Assembly: GCA_009781085.1 (NCBI GenBank)
Contig: WQYV01000019.1
Location: 1-32,766, forward strand
Reading direction: 5' to 3'
Length of the DNA: 32,766 bases
From: Betaproteobacteria bacterium
Lineage (GTDB): Bacteria; Pseudomonadota; Gammaproteobacteria; Burkholderiales; Rhodocyclaceae
Shown: positions 1-8,389 of the stretch, one piece after another
Numbering within the stretch: the stretch's first letter is position 1
Layout of the letters: each line of letters starts with the position of its first letter
Position numbers and translations under genes: made by a program
Notes under the pieces: model-generated
Seen by the model: only the letters and a program-made list of their open reading frames with translations
Database searches by the model: none
Told to the model about the DNA's origin: nothing

Positions 1-102
1 ATCATCATTAGGCGACCCGAGTTCGAGAAGTCGCTCATATTCTTGAGGAAGCGACCAGTCAATTTGTACGTTCCAGTAGTCTTCATGAGAAAGTGGTTCC
101 AT
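1..102 (-). CDS. Partial CDS, unrecognised protein (N-terminal 34 residues)
   Basis: An open frame starts with ATG at 102 and runs off the window edge without a stop. It encodes an acidic N-terminus starting MEPLSHEDYWNVQIDW, rich in Glu, Asp and Trp. An AGGTG ribosome site lies about five bases upstream of the ATG. I do not recognise the family, and 34 residues are too few to assign one. It lies downstream of copZ on the same strand, across about 75 AT-rich bases with no clear terminator, so it may be read with the copper genes or have its own promoter. The start site and open frame are seen directly; that it is a real gene is inferred. Confidence 0.5.
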   Translation of the reverse strand, partial: MEPLSHEDYWNVQIDWSLPQEYERLLELGSPNDD

Positions 103-176
103 CGGGCACCTATGATCCCTAACTAAAATTAGACGGCGTTCATTTTACTTCGCCCCATCGAAAACAGAAGCCTCAG

Positions 177-392
177 CTATAGATCAAGCGGCGCGTCAAA
201 CCCCGCATCTTCCACCGCCTGACGCATTACTGCTTCGTCGATAGCGGCGGGGTCATACTGCACCACGGCACATGCTTGTTCCAGCGAGACTTTCGCCCCG
301 GTCACGCCCGGCAAGGCTTCGAGCGCCTTGGTCACGTTGCGGACGCAACCGTTGCAGCTCATGCCTTCAATTTTGATGGTGACTTCACTCAT
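177..392 (-). CDS. copZ: Copper chaperone CopZ-like, heavy-metal-associated (HMA) domain
   Basis: This 71-residue protein is a single HMA (ferredoxin-like) fold. The metal-binding loop GMSCNGC (residues 10-16) supplies the two cysteines that bind Cu(I). Such proteins carry copper in the cytoplasm to the N-terminal domain of P-type ATPases. Its ATG overlaps the copA stop codon in an ATGA arrangement, so the two are translationally coupled and should be made together. It is the last gene of the hemN-SafE-copA-copZ run. The length is normal for CopZ. Copper specificity, rather than another soft metal, is inferred from the adjacent Cu-type ATPase. Confidence 0.9.
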   Translation of the reverse strand: MSEVTIKIEGMSCNGCVRNVTKALEALPGVTGAKVSLEQACAVVQYDPAAIDEAVMRQAVEDAGFDAPLDL

Positions 393-2635
393 GTTTTCTC
401 CTTCCGGTAAGGTTTCCAGCGTTTCAGCAACAGGGAATTGCTGAGGACGGAAACGGAACTCAGCGCCATTGCCGCGCCCGCGACGACGGGGTTCAGCAGG
501 CCGAAGGCGGCCAGCGGGATGCCGAGCACGTTGTAGATAAAGGCAAAGAAGAGGTTCTGGCGGATTTTCGACAGTGTGGCCTGCGAGAGGTGCACAGCAT
601 CGGCCACGCCGTGCAGGCTGCTACGCACGAGCGTAATGTCGGCAGCCTCGACCGCAACATCCGCGCCCACGCCGATGGCAAAGGACACATCCGCGCAAGC
701 CAGCGCCGGGGCATCGTTGATGCCGTCCCCGGCCATGCCGACACAGCCGTTGTGGGTTGGCATTTCCTTCTTCAGTTCGGCAATCACGTCAGCCTTGCCC
801 GCAGGCAGCACGCCCGCACGCCAGTCGGCAATACCTAGCTCCAAGGCAATGGCTGCGGCGGTGGAAGGGTTGTCGCCTGTCAACATGTTGACCCGCACGC
901 CCGCCTGCCGGAGCCTTTCCAGCGCGGCGGGGGTGTCTTCCCGCAAACGGTCGGCCACGGCAATCAGCCCCGCATAGGTGCCATCGATGGCCAATGCGGC
1001 CAACGTCTTGCCCTGCGCGGCCAGGGCGGCAACTTCCTCTTGGGGAACCTCGATACCGTTCGAGGCGAGAAAATCCGGCGTGCCGGCAAGCACCACCCTG
1101 CCCCCGACACGGCCTTCGATGCCCTGCCCTTCCACGGCGCGCACGTCACTCACGGCCCCGAACGCCTCCCCGCCCTCTTTCTCCCTTGCCGCACGGACGA
1201 TGGCCCGCGCGATCGGATGGGAACTGGCGTGTTCAATCGCCGCCGCCCATTGCAGCAAGGCATCCGATGTCCACGGCGGCGCGGCGGCAACGTCCGTAAC
1301 CGCAGGCTCGCCCTGCGTCAATGTGCCGGTCTTGTCCAAGGCCAGTACTTTCATGCGTCCAGCCGATTCCAGGGCTTCGGCGTTCCTGATGAGCAGGCCG
1401 GCGCGTGCACCCAGCCCGACGCCCACCATGACCGCCGTCGGGGTCGCCAGGCCGAGGGCGCATGGGCAAGCAATGACCAGCACCGCCACGGCATTGATGA
1501 GCGCGGACTGGAAATCGCCGGACAGCCACCAAGCCGCAAAGGTCGTCAGGGCAATGACCACAACCACGGGCACGAACACAGCGGCGATGCGGTCTGCCAA
1601 CCGTTGCACCGGCGCTTTGGAACCCTGCGCCTGCCCAACCAGACGGACGATCCCGGCAAAGAGCGTATCGGCGCCGACGCCCGTGGCGCGACAGCGCAGC
1701 ATGGCCTGCCCGTTGATCGTGGCGGCAAAGACCTTATCGCCCGGCTGCTTGTCGATGGGCAGGCTCTCGCCGGTCAATAGGGTTTCGTCGAGCGCGGAAC
1801 GGCCTTCGAGGACGACCCCATCGACCGGGACAGCATCCCCCGGACGCAGCATGAAAGCCATCCCCGGTTGCAGCGCTTCCACGTCGATTTCGACGAGTCG
1901 CCCGTCCTGTTCGACCCACGCCCGCCGGGGCTGGAGCCTTAACAAGGTATCGAGGGCTTCGGAAGTCCGGGCTTTCGCACGCGCTTCAAGCAGTTTGCCA
2001 AGCAGCACGAGGGTGATGACCATCGCCGAGGCTTCAAAGTAGACGTGCAGGCCGTGCCAGCCCACCAGCGTGACCACCGTGCTGTACAGCCAGGCCATCG
2101 AGGTGCCAAGAGCCACCAGCACATCCATATTGGCCCCGCCGCCGCGCAACGCATTCCACGCACCGCGATAAAACCGCGCCCCAGCCCAGAACTGCACGGG
2201 CGTGGCCAACAGGCATTGCAACCAGCGGGGGATGAACTCATGCTCGCCCCCCCATCCCGGCCACAGGCCGAACATCGCAGGCATCTGGATTGCCAGCGGC
2301 AACGTCATCGCGGCGGCAAACCAGAAGAGTTTGAGGCTTGCTTGCCACTCGATGTGCTTGCGTGCCCGTTCCTGCTCGCGGTCGAGCGACTGTGCAACGC
2401 TTGCGCCAAAGCCTGCCTTCCCTACCGCCGCGCAGGCCGTTTCCAGCGTCAGCGCACCCGGCGCGAAGCGCAGGACGGCACGCTCGGAAGCGAGGTTGAC
2501 GGCGGCTTCGACCCCCGGCAGGCGATTGAGCACTTTTTCGAGGCGCGTCGAGCAGGCGGCACAGGTCATGCCGGTCACGGCAAGTTCGAGCGTTTCCCGG
2601 ACGGAGTGTTCCTGTGGCATGGAGGTCACGTGCAC
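389..2635 (-). CDS. copA: Copper-exporting P1B-type ATPase CopA
   Basis: A 748-residue Cu(I) P-type ATPase that pumps copper out of the cytoplasm across the inner membrane at the cost of ATP. In order it has one N-terminal HMA domain (GMTCAAC, residues 22-28), the TGES actuator motif (288-291), the CPC metal site in a membrane helix (390-392), the phosphorylated DKTGT (434-438), a Ser-His-Pro nucleotide-domain motif (about 471-473) and the hinge GDGIND (about 636-641). The YN and MxxSS-type residues in the last helices fit the Cu(I) P1B-1 class. The longest frame begins with GTG at 2635 and overlaps the upstream gene by 10 bases; an in-frame ATG at 2620 would avoid overlap, and neither start has a convincing ribosome site. 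It is a second Cu-ATPase besides CcoI, probably for detoxification rather than oxidase assembly. Confidence 0.95.
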   Translation of the reverse strand: MHVTSMPQEHSVRETLELAVTGMTCAACSTRLEKVLNRLPGVEAAVNLASERAVLRFAPGALTLETACAAVGKAGFGASVAQSLDREQERARKHIEWQASLKLFWFAAAMTLPLAIQMPAMFGLWPGWGGEHEFIPRWLQCLLATPVQFWAGARFYRGAWNALRGGGANMDVLVALGTSMAWLYSTVVTLVGWHGLHVYFEASAMVITLVLLGKLLEARAKARTSEALDTLLRLQPRRAWVEQDGRLVEIDVEALQPGMAFMLRPGDAVPVDGVVLEGRSALDETLLTGESLPIDKQPGDKVFAATINGQAMLRCRATGVGADTLFAGIVRLVGQAQGSKAPVQRLADRIAAVFVPVVVVIALTTFAAWWLSGDFQSALINAVAVLVIACPCALGLATPTAVMVGVGLGARAGLLIRNAEALESAGRMKVLALDKTGTLTQGEPAVTDVAAAPPWTSDALLQWAAAIEHASSHPIARAIVRAAREKEGGEAFGAVSDVRAVEGQGIEGRVGGRVVLAGTPDFLASNGIEVPQEEVAALAAQGKTLAALAIDGTYAGLIAVADRLREDTPAALERLRQAGVRVNMLTGDNPSTAAAIALELGIADWRAGVLPAGKADVIAELKKEMPTHNGCVGMAGDGINDAPALACADVSFAIGVGADVAVEAADITLVRSSLHGVADAVHLSQATLSKIRQNLFFAFIYNVLGIPLAAFGLLNPVVAGAAMALSSVSVLSNSLLLKRWKPYRKEKT

Positions 2636-3354
2636 AGCAGCCCGTTCCGTAGCGTGTCACCCAAAACAGGTGCACGAACGATCAACCCGTACACGCCAAA
2701 ACCCAGCACAAGCGACCCGGCAGCCAGACGTACCCAGCGATTGCGGATGAATTCGCGGAAACGTCCGAGCACCAACCCAGCCAGCAGCAGATTGGGCAAG
2801 GTACCGAGCCCAAAGGCCAGCATCAAACCGGCACCACCCCAGGCAGAACCAATCATGATCGTCTGAACCAGCATGGCATACACCATCCCGCAGGGCAAAA
2901 AACCCCACAACATGCCGAGCGCCAAAGCTCGGGACACTGAGCGCACCGGCAGGAAACGGCTTGCAATGGGCTGGATGAAACGCCACAGCACTTGCCCACC
3001 GCGCTCCAGCGGCGCAAGAAAGCGGGTAAAACCAGCCAGATACAGCCCCATCGCAACCAGCATCAGGTTGGCAAATACATAAAGCACAACGTGCACCGGC
3101 AGCACACCATCGTAGAGCATGAACTGGGAACCCAGCGCACCCAGCAGGCAGCCTACGGCGGTATAAGAAAAAATGCGGCCAAGGCTGTAGGCCAGATGCA
3201 GGTGCCACTGTCCGAACCGCCAACGCGCAGCACGGACAAGCGGTTGCTCCACCTGCATGGAAAGTGCGCCGACGATGCCGCCGCACATCGAAACGCAATG
3301 CACGCCACTAACCAGACCGAACAGGAAAGCAGCAAGATAACCGGCTTCAGGCAT
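2626..3354 (-). CDS. SafE/TauE- or DsbD_2-like membrane protein linked to copper and cbb3 genes
   Basis: A 242-residue polytopic membrane protein with about six hydrophobic helices. The first helix carries HCVSMCGG (Cys20 and Cys24), and a later helix carries the LPCG motif. These are features of the family annotated as sulfite exporter TauE/SafE or cytochrome c biogenesis transmembrane region (DsbD_2), members of which are often found beside cbb3 oxidase and copper ATPase genes. The paired cysteines next to Met and His suggest metal or thiol chemistry, so a role in copper handling or oxidase maturation is more plausible than sulfite export; this is inference. It starts 15 bases after hemN and its stop overlaps the possible GTG start of copA, so it belongs to the same transcript. 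Confidence 0.8.
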   Translation of the reverse strand: MPEAGYLAAFLFGLVSGVHCVSMCGGIVGALSMQVEQPLVRAARWRFGQWHLHLAYSLGRIFSYTAVGCLLGALGSQFMLYDGVLPVHVVLYVFANLMLVAMGLYLAGFTRFLAPLERGGQVLWRFIQPIASRFLPVRSVSRALALGMLWGFLPCGMVYAMLVQTIMIGSAWGGAGLMLAFGLGTLPNLLLAGLVLGRFREFIRNRWVRLAAGSLVLGFGVYGLIVRAPVLGDTLRNGLLCT

Positions 3355-3369
3355 GGGAATAAGCCAGAA

Positions 3370-4761
3370 TCAGATCACGCGGGAGTATCGTTTGCGTTCG
3401 CGGTCTGCGCGAAGGTAGCGGTCGAACACCATCGCAACCCCGCGCACCAGCAGGCGTCCCGCTGGCAGCACATTGATCCACCCGTCCTCCACCTTGACCA
3501 GCCCGGCAGTTTCCATCTCCCTGAGATCGGCCAGTTCTTCCGCGAAATATTCCTTGAAATCAATGTGGTGTGCGGTCTGAACCGACTCGATGGAAAGCGA
3601 GAAATGGCACATCAGCGCCTGGATGATCGAGCGCCGCAACAGGTCGTCGTCAGTCAGTTCGATGCCGCGCAGCACGGGCAATTCATTGCGGTCGAGCGCC
3701 GCGTAATACGTTTCGAGCGTCTTGTGGTTCTGCGCATACACGGGGCCGACCTTGGCAATCGAAGACACCCCGAAAGCCAGCATGTCGCACTCGGCATGGG
3801 TCGAGTAACCCCGAAAATTACGGTGTAGCCGCCCCTGGCGCTGCGCCACGGCCAGTTCATCGTCCGGCTTGGCGAAGTGGTCCATACCGATGTAGACGTA
3901 ACCGGCTTCCGTCAGGCGGCGAATCGCCAGTTGCAGGATTTGCAGCTTGACGTCCGCCGTTGGCAGTTCGCTCTCCTCGATGCGCCTCTGCGGCATGAAG
4001 AGCCCTGGCAAATGCGCGTAGCTGTAGAGCGAAATCCGGTCAGGCGACAGTTCGAGTACCTTCCCGAGGGTACGGTCGAAGCTCGTGACGTTCTGTTTGG
4101 GCAGGCCGTAGATCAAGTCCATGCTGATCGAGCCGAAACCCGTCGCCCGCGCGGCGTCCATCACCTGCTTGGTTTCATCGTAACTTTGCACGCGGTTGGT
4201 GGCGACCTGCACATCTTCGGCAAAGTCCTGCACCCCGACGCTCATGCGGTTGATCCCCAGTTTGGCAAGCAGGTCGACGGTCTCGAAATCGACCTTGCGC
4301 GGATCGACCTCGATCGAATATTCGCCATTGGACACGAGTTCAAAATACTTGTGCACCGAGACCATCAACTGACGCAATTCCTCGTGGGAAAGAAAGGTCG
4401 GCGTCCCGCCCCCCAGGTGAAGCTGCGACACCTGGCGTGTCCCACCCAGCGAGGCGGTCTGGAGCGCCATCTCACGGTCCAGATAATCCAGGTACTTCGC
4501 GGACAGGCTGTGATCCTTGGTAATGATCTTGTTACAGGCGCAGTAATAACAGATCGTGTTACAGAAAGGGATGTGGAAGTATAATGAGAGAGGTTTACCT
4601 GCCCCGCCAACCTCCCGTTTACCAAGCCAGGTAGACAATGCATGCGCATTGAACGCCTCGACGAAACGATCCGCCGTAGGGTACGACGTGTAGCGAGGCC
4701 CGTTGATGTCGAACCGGCGGATCAGTTCGGGGTCGAAAACAAGCTCGTGTTGACTAGTCAT
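3370..4761 (-). CDS. hemN: Oxygen-independent coproporphyrinogen III oxidase HemN
   Basis: A 463-residue radical-SAM enzyme that decarboxylates coproporphyrinogen III to protoporphyrinogen IX without oxygen, a late step of heme synthesis in the cytoplasm. The 4Fe-4S motif is in PFCNTICYYCAC (Cys67, Cys71, Cys74, with the extra Cys76 typical of true HemN). The N-terminal GPRYTSYPTA and the LHLGGGTPTF segment are also hallmarks, and the length matches HemN. It is first in the hemN-SafE-copA-copZ run, with a perfect FNR box 56 bases before its start, so induction at low oxygen is expected. The ATG at 4761 fits the family N-terminus, although no good ribosome site is visible. Confidence 0.96.
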   Translation of the reverse strand: MTSQHELVFDPELIRRFDINGPRYTSYPTADRFVEAFNAHALSTWLGKREVGGAGKPLSLYFHIPFCNTICYYCACNKIITKDHSLSAKYLDYLDREMALQTASLGGTRQVSQLHLGGGTPTFLSHEELRQLMVSVHKYFELVSNGEYSIEVDPRKVDFETVDLLAKLGINRMSVGVQDFAEDVQVATNRVQSYDETKQVMDAARATGFGSISMDLIYGLPKQNVTSFDRTLGKVLELSPDRISLYSYAHLPGLFMPQRRIEESELPTADVKLQILQLAIRRLTEAGYVYIGMDHFAKPDDELAVAQRQGRLHRNFRGYSTHAECDMLAFGVSSIAKVGPVYAQNHKTLETYYAALDRNELPVLRGIELTDDDLLRRSIIQALMCHFSLSIESVQTAHHIDFKEYFAEELADLREMETAGLVKVEDGWINVLPAGRLLVRGVAMVFDRYLRADRERKRYSRVI

Positions 4762-4816
4762 GTATGTGATGCCCGGAGGGTTTTTTTAACGATGGCAGAA
4801 AGTTATTATCGCAATT

Positions 4817-4830
4817 TTGATATAAATCAA
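4817..4830. promoter_or_regulatory. FNR box between divergent hemN and fnr
   Basis: The sequence is TTGAT-ATAA-ATCAA, a perfect match to the FNR/ANR consensus TTGATNNNNATCAA. On the plus strand TTGATA (4817-4822) could serve as a -35 element with TATAAC (4839-4844) sixteen bases downstream, so FNR binding would cover the fnr promoter and repress it, as in E. coli fnr. On the minus strand the box lies just upstream of AT-rich -10 candidates around 4803-4810 that lead to hemN. One box may therefore act on both genes. Confidence 0.8.
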
Positions 4831-4876
4831 TCACTCTTATAACGAAACGGTCTCCAACAGGCGAGTTTACTATCAA

Positions 4877-5617
4877 ATGAAGGCAACAGCGCCCATCACG
4901 CTTACAGGATTGAAAAAAGCCTGTTCCCAATGCAACCTCTTCGAACTATGCCTTCCCTTCGGAATAAACGATTCGGACATCCTCCGGCTCGACGAACTGG
5001 TTGCCACACAACGCAGGATCAAACGTCAGCAGCCGCTCTACCGCACCGGCGACACATTCGAAGCCATCTACGCTATCCGTACCGGCTCGTTCAAGTCGGA
5101 CGTCCTGCTTGAGGACGGGCGCGAGCAAGTTACGGGATTTCAGATGACCGGCGAGATCCTCGGCCTCGACGGTATCGGAACCGGAGTGCATACCTGTAAC
5201 GCCATTGCCCTCGAAGATAGCGAGGTCTGCGTCATCTCCTACACGAAACTCGAAGAACTCGCCCGCGTCATCGAGGGGCTCCAGCATCAGTTCCACAAGG
5301 TCATGAGCCGCGAAATCGTGCGCGACCATGGCGTGATGATGCTGCTTGGCTCGATGCGCGCCGAAGAACGGCTAGCGGCTTTCCTGCTCAACATGTCGCA
5401 ACGTTTCACTGCACGCGGCTTCTCGCCGACAGAGTTCAACCTGCGCATGACCCGCGAGGAAATCGGTTCCTATCTGGGACTCAAGCTGGAAACTGTTTCA
5501 CGCGCCTTTTCCCATTTTCAGGAAGAAGGGTTGATTTCCGTGCAACAAAAACACATCTGCATACTAAACAGCAACGGGCTCAGAAAACTGATCCAGCATC
5601 AGGCCAGCGTACGCTGA
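4877..5617 (+). CDS. fnr: FNR-type oxygen-sensing transcription regulator (FNR/ANR)
   Basis: A 246-residue CRP/FNR-family regulator. The N-terminus holds the oxygen-labile 4Fe-4S cluster ligands in CSQCNLFELC (Cys16, Cys19, Cys25), and a fourth cysteine lies at 107 (HTCNA). A cyclic-nucleotide-like beta-barrel follows, then a C-terminal helix-turn-helix at about residues 190-213, whose ETVSRAF recognition helix has the Glu and Ser-Arg residues that read TTGAT half-sites. Perfect or near-perfect FNR boxes lie in its own promoter region and upstream of ccoN, so local regulation is well supported. The start is the ATG at 4877, with only a weak ribosome site. The gene ends at a strong bidirectional terminator. 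Confidence 0.96.
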   Translation: MKATAPITLTGLKKACSQCNLFELCLPFGINDSDILRLDELVATQRRIKRQQPLYRTGDTFEAIYAIRTGSFKSDVLLEDGREQVTGFQMTGEILGLDGIGTGVHTCNAIALEDSEVCVISYTKLEELARVIEGLQHQFHKVMSREIVRDHGVMMLLGSMRAEERLAAFLLNMSQRFTARGFSPTEFNLRMTREEIGSYLGLKLETVSRAFSHFQEEGLISVQQKHICILNSNGLRKLIQHQASVR

Positions 5618-5624
5618 TACCGAG

Positions 5625-5665
5625 AAAAAACACCCGGCTGATCCATCACCGGCCAGGTGTTTTTT
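5625..5665. terminator. Bidirectional Rho-independent terminator between fnr and phaC
   Basis: An inverted repeat pairs AAAAAACACC (5625-5634) with GGTGTTTTTT (5656-5665), with a further GGC/GCC pairing inside the stem. Poly-A and poly-T flanks give a U tract in either direction. It lies 7 bases after the fnr stop and 35 bases before the phaC stop, which is right for a shared terminator of convergent genes. Confidence 0.85.
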
Positions 5666-5699
5666 CATTTCAACCAGACCCCAGCCTGGCATCGCTTTC

Positions 5700-7499
5700 T
5701 CATGGTTCGAGTACGTATGTACCCGGTGCAGGCGCAAGCTGCGGAAACTGTTTGTTGTCCACGGGCCTCGCGTCCACCAGTTCTCCGGCACGCGGTTTCA
5801 GCCAACCCATCCAGTCCGGCCACCAACTCCCTTCAATGAAATTTGCCTGCGCCTTCCAGCGTTCGGCAGTTTCGGAGCGATCCTGCACGTCATTGACCCA
5901 GAAATGACGTTTGGGCGGTGTCACCACCGGGTTGATGATGGCGAGGATGTGCCCGGAACTCGACAGGACGAAGCGTTTCGGGCCAACGGCGAAATTGTTG
6001 ATGCGGTAGGTCTGCGCCCAGGGTGCGATATGGTCATCAACGGCAGAAACCGCATATAGGGGCTGGACGATACGTCCCAAATCAATCGGTTCCCCGGCTA
6101 CCTTCAACGCATCAGCGTGAATCAAGCGGTTATGCAGGTACAGTTCGCGCAGATACCACGAATGCATTTTATACGGCATCCGTGTGGTATCCATGTTCCA
6201 GTACAACACATCGAATGGCGCGGGCTTCTCACCATACAGCCAACCATGCACGACATACGTCCAGATCAGGCTGTTGGAACGCAACAACCGGAAAGCCGAA
6301 GCCATCTGCCCGCCTTCGAGATAGCCTTTTCTGGCCATGCTGTCGGTCATGTAACGGATGCTGGCTTCGTCGATGAAAACCTCGATGTCGCCCGGTTTCC
6401 GGAAATCGACTAAAGTCGTAAAGAGCGTCCAGTCCGCCACCGGAACCACGTCCTTTCTATAGTGCTTGTTAACCCAGGCCATGTAGATCGAAAGCGCGGT
6501 TCCCCCGATGCAATACCCTGCCGCATGAACCTTGTCCGCACCGGTAAACTTGCGCGCCACATCGACAATGGCTTGTATCCCCTCGGTCAGATAATCATCG
6601 AAGGAACAATCGTACATCGATGCGTCAGGGTTCTTCCAGCTTGTGATGAACACGTCCAATCCCTGATCGAGCAGATAACGAACCATGCTCTTCTTCTGCA
6701 CGAGGTCAAGAATGTAGAACTTGTTGATCCACGGCGTAATGATCACCATCGGCTCTGCATGAACCTTGGCCTGGGTCGGCGCGTAATGGATGACTTCGAG
6801 CAGGCGGTTACGAAAAATCACCGCCCCCGGCGTCGTCGCAAGGTTTTCCCCTACGCGAAAATCGCTGGGATCCGTCATGCGCACCATGCCCGCACGCAAA
6901 TCGGCAAGAAAATTTTGGAATCCCTTGTAGAGGCTCCCACCACGGGTATCCACCATCTTGTGGATAGCAGTGGGGTTCGTGAAGAGGAAGTTGGTGGGTG
7001 CCACCGCATTGAGCCATTTGCGCCACCAGAACGCGGCGCGGCGGCGCTCCTTCCCGCTCAGTCCCGGTGTGTCATACAACATGTCCTGCATATTATGGGT
7101 AAAGGCCAGATACCATTCCTTGACCAAATCCCATGAAGCGGATTCCGTCCACACAGGGTCGGTAAACCGGAGGTCGTCCGGATTCGGGCTAATGGGGTCG
7201 ACGCTGGCAAGCCCAAACATCCGGTGCAACGTGTGAATCTGCAAGTTCCATAAATCGGTAGAAAGGCTGGCGCAACGCTGCATAAGCTCCTGCGGGTGAG
7301 TCAACCAAGCCAACTGTGCATGCACGATGGGCGCACTCATGCCCAATGGGTCGATGCTCCCTTCAACCCCGTCATGCAATGCATGCATATTTTTTTCAAT
7401 CACCTTCTTAGGATCGAAATCATACGCCCCTGGATGCTGCTGGCGCGCACTTCCGCCCCGCGTCGGACGTTCCGTTTTGGTTACGCTTTCTCTCGTCAT
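5700..7499 (-). CDS. phaC: Class I poly(3-hydroxyalkanoate) synthase PhaC
   Basis: A 599-residue PHA polymerase that joins (R)-3-hydroxyacyl-CoA units into storage polyester on granules. The lipase-like box GYCIGG places the nucleophile at Cys330; the conserved Asp is in VDDHIAPW (about 488-489) and the His is in SSGHILAI (His517). The N-terminal PhaC domain, with ASWDLVKEWY and WWRKWLNAVAPTNF, is present. Length fits class I enzymes, which act without PhaE or PhaR. The frame extends 22 codons further upstream to 7565, but the ATG at 7499 has a GGGGAG ribosome site at proper distance and gives the usual N-terminus. No phaA, phaB or phasin gene is adjacent, so substrate supply is encoded elsewhere. 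Confidence 0.95.
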   Translation of the reverse strand: MTRESVTKTERPTRGGSARQQHPGAYDFDPKKVIEKNMHALHDGVEGSIDPLGMSAPIVHAQLAWLTHPQELMQRCASLSTDLWNLQIHTLHRMFGLASVDPISPNPDDLRFTDPVWTESASWDLVKEWYLAFTHNMQDMLYDTPGLSGKERRRAAFWWRKWLNAVAPTNFLFTNPTAIHKMVDTRGGSLYKGFQNFLADLRAGMVRMTDPSDFRVGENLATTPGAVIFRNRLLEVIHYAPTQAKVHAEPMVIITPWINKFYILDLVQKKSMVRYLLDQGLDVFITSWKNPDASMYDCSFDDYLTEGIQAIVDVARKFTGADKVHAAGYCIGGTALSIYMAWVNKHYRKDVVPVADWTLFTTLVDFRKPGDIEVFIDEASIRYMTDSMARKGYLEGGQMASAFRLLRSNSLIWTYVVHGWLYGEKPAPFDVLYWNMDTTRMPYKMHSWYLRELYLHNRLIHADALKVAGEPIDLGRIVQPLYAVSAVDDHIAPWAQTYRINNFAVGPKRFVLSSSGHILAIINPVVTPPKRHFWVNDVQDRSETAERWKAQANFIEGSWWPDWMGWLKPRAGELVDARPVDNKQFPQLAPAPGTYVLEP

Positions 7500-7698
7500 G
7501 ACTATCTCCCCTTTTCGATATCCCCGTGCCCAATTCCAACGGATGGTATGCATCCTTACGTGCACATGGCATCAGATTATGATAAAGCCACCTGCCTGGA
7601 GGGAAAGCCCCCAACCGACAACCTGCCCGTGACCTATTTCCTCGGGGCATGCAAATAGCCGGACATCGATTCAGCTACTGAAACGGAGTAACTCTCAC

Positions 7699-7704
7699 TA
7701 TAAT
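7699..7704 (+). promoter_or_regulatory. Possible -10 element of the uspA promoter
   Basis: A perfect TATAAT lies 33 bases before the uspA start. The -35 region is poor (ACTGAA or CTGAAA at 15-16 base spacing), so activator or alternative control is possible. No FNR box is visible here. Confidence 0.4.
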
Positions 7705-7736
7705 CAGGTGATACAAACAAAGGAGGGAGGCGCACA

Positions 7737-8180
7737 ATGTTTAAACATGTTCTCGTACCGACAGACGGGTCACCGCTCTCCGGCACAGCCGTGACCCGTT
7801 CTATTGCCTTCGCCAGGGAAATCGACGCGCGATTGACTTTCTTCTACTCGCAGCCTGATTTTCCGATGCCCATCTACGGCGAAGGCGCTTTGATCGACCC
7901 GACGACCCCAGAGCAATTTGCCCAGGCTGCAGAACAGGAGGCTCAGCGCATTCTGGATCGCGCCAAAGCGGAGGCCGAAGCCGCAGGCGTTTCCGCCGAC
8001 ACGGATTCGCAAGTCAACGAAACCCCCTATGAGGCTATCATCGCTGCCGCAGGCCGTCATGACTGTGACCTGATTTTCATGGCTTCACACGGTCGTCGCG
8101 GCATTGCCGGATTGCTTTTGGGCAGCGAAACGCAACGGGTGCTGACCCACAGCAAAATACCGGTGCTCGTTTACCGCTGA
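7737..8180 (+). CDS. Universal stress protein UspA family
   Basis: A 147-residue single-domain Usp protein. The N-terminal strand MFKHVLVPTDGS carries the nucleotide-binding Asp10. The C-terminal ASHG-(9 residues)-GS segment (Gly119 and Gly129-Ser130) is the ATP-binding loop, though the first Gly of the usual Gly-x2-Gly is Ala here. Such proteins bind ATP and help cells survive starvation, oxygen or redox stress; the exact role of this one cannot be read from sequence. An AGGAGGGAGG ribosome site makes the ATG at 7737 certain. In many proteobacteria Usp genes near fnr and cbb3 genes respond to low oxygen, but I see no FNR box here. The 3' end abuts the intron relic, and no terminator is visible. 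Confidence 0.9.
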   Translation: MFKHVLVPTDGSPLSGTAVTRSIAFAREIDARLTFFYSQPDFPMPIYGEGALIDPTTPEQFAQAAEQEAQRILDRAKAEAEAAGVSADTDSQVNETPYEAIIAAAGRHDCDLIFMASHGRRGIAGLLLGSETQRVLTHSKIPVLVYR

Positions 8181-8191
8181 ATTTACTTTCC

Positions 8192-8389
8192 TCACAAACC
8201 GGCATAGGGGGCAATCCATAGGGACTGCGCTGTCACACCACCCGGCATGCGGATCCGCTGGTACGTCCCCCGCAGCAGTTGTATGCGTGCCGTCTGGTCA
8301 ATGTCCAGTGCCGGTTCCCAGTTGGGGCGCACTCGTTTGAATGCCCGCCGCAGGTTCTCTCGCGTCGGTGCCGATCTGTGCCTCTGGTT
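8192..8389 (-). pseudogene. Remnant of a group II intron reverse transcriptase (N-terminal fragment with internal deletion)
   Basis: A 65-codon open frame without a proper start encodes TRENLRRAFKRVRPN, which resembles the opening TRENMLAAYKRVKAN-type segment of group II intron maturase/reverse transcriptases. A few residues later comes RIQLLRGTYQRIRMPGG, which resembles the 'LL-G-Y-P-VRRV-IPKPGG' stretch normally some 30 residues further on. The GxxGxDG segment that should lie between them is missing, so the frame has an internal deletion, and it stops long before the catalytic YADD region. It is part of the intron relic that continues upstream to 8740. The similarity is from memory of the family, not from an alignment. 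Confidence 0.5.

Noticed and set aside
978-2042. Long plus-strand open frame (354 codons) antisense to copA
   Set aside because: The copA frame has all P-type ATPase motifs; the antisense product is a Ser/Pro/Arg-rich shadow from GC-rich codons, with no ribosome site or family features.
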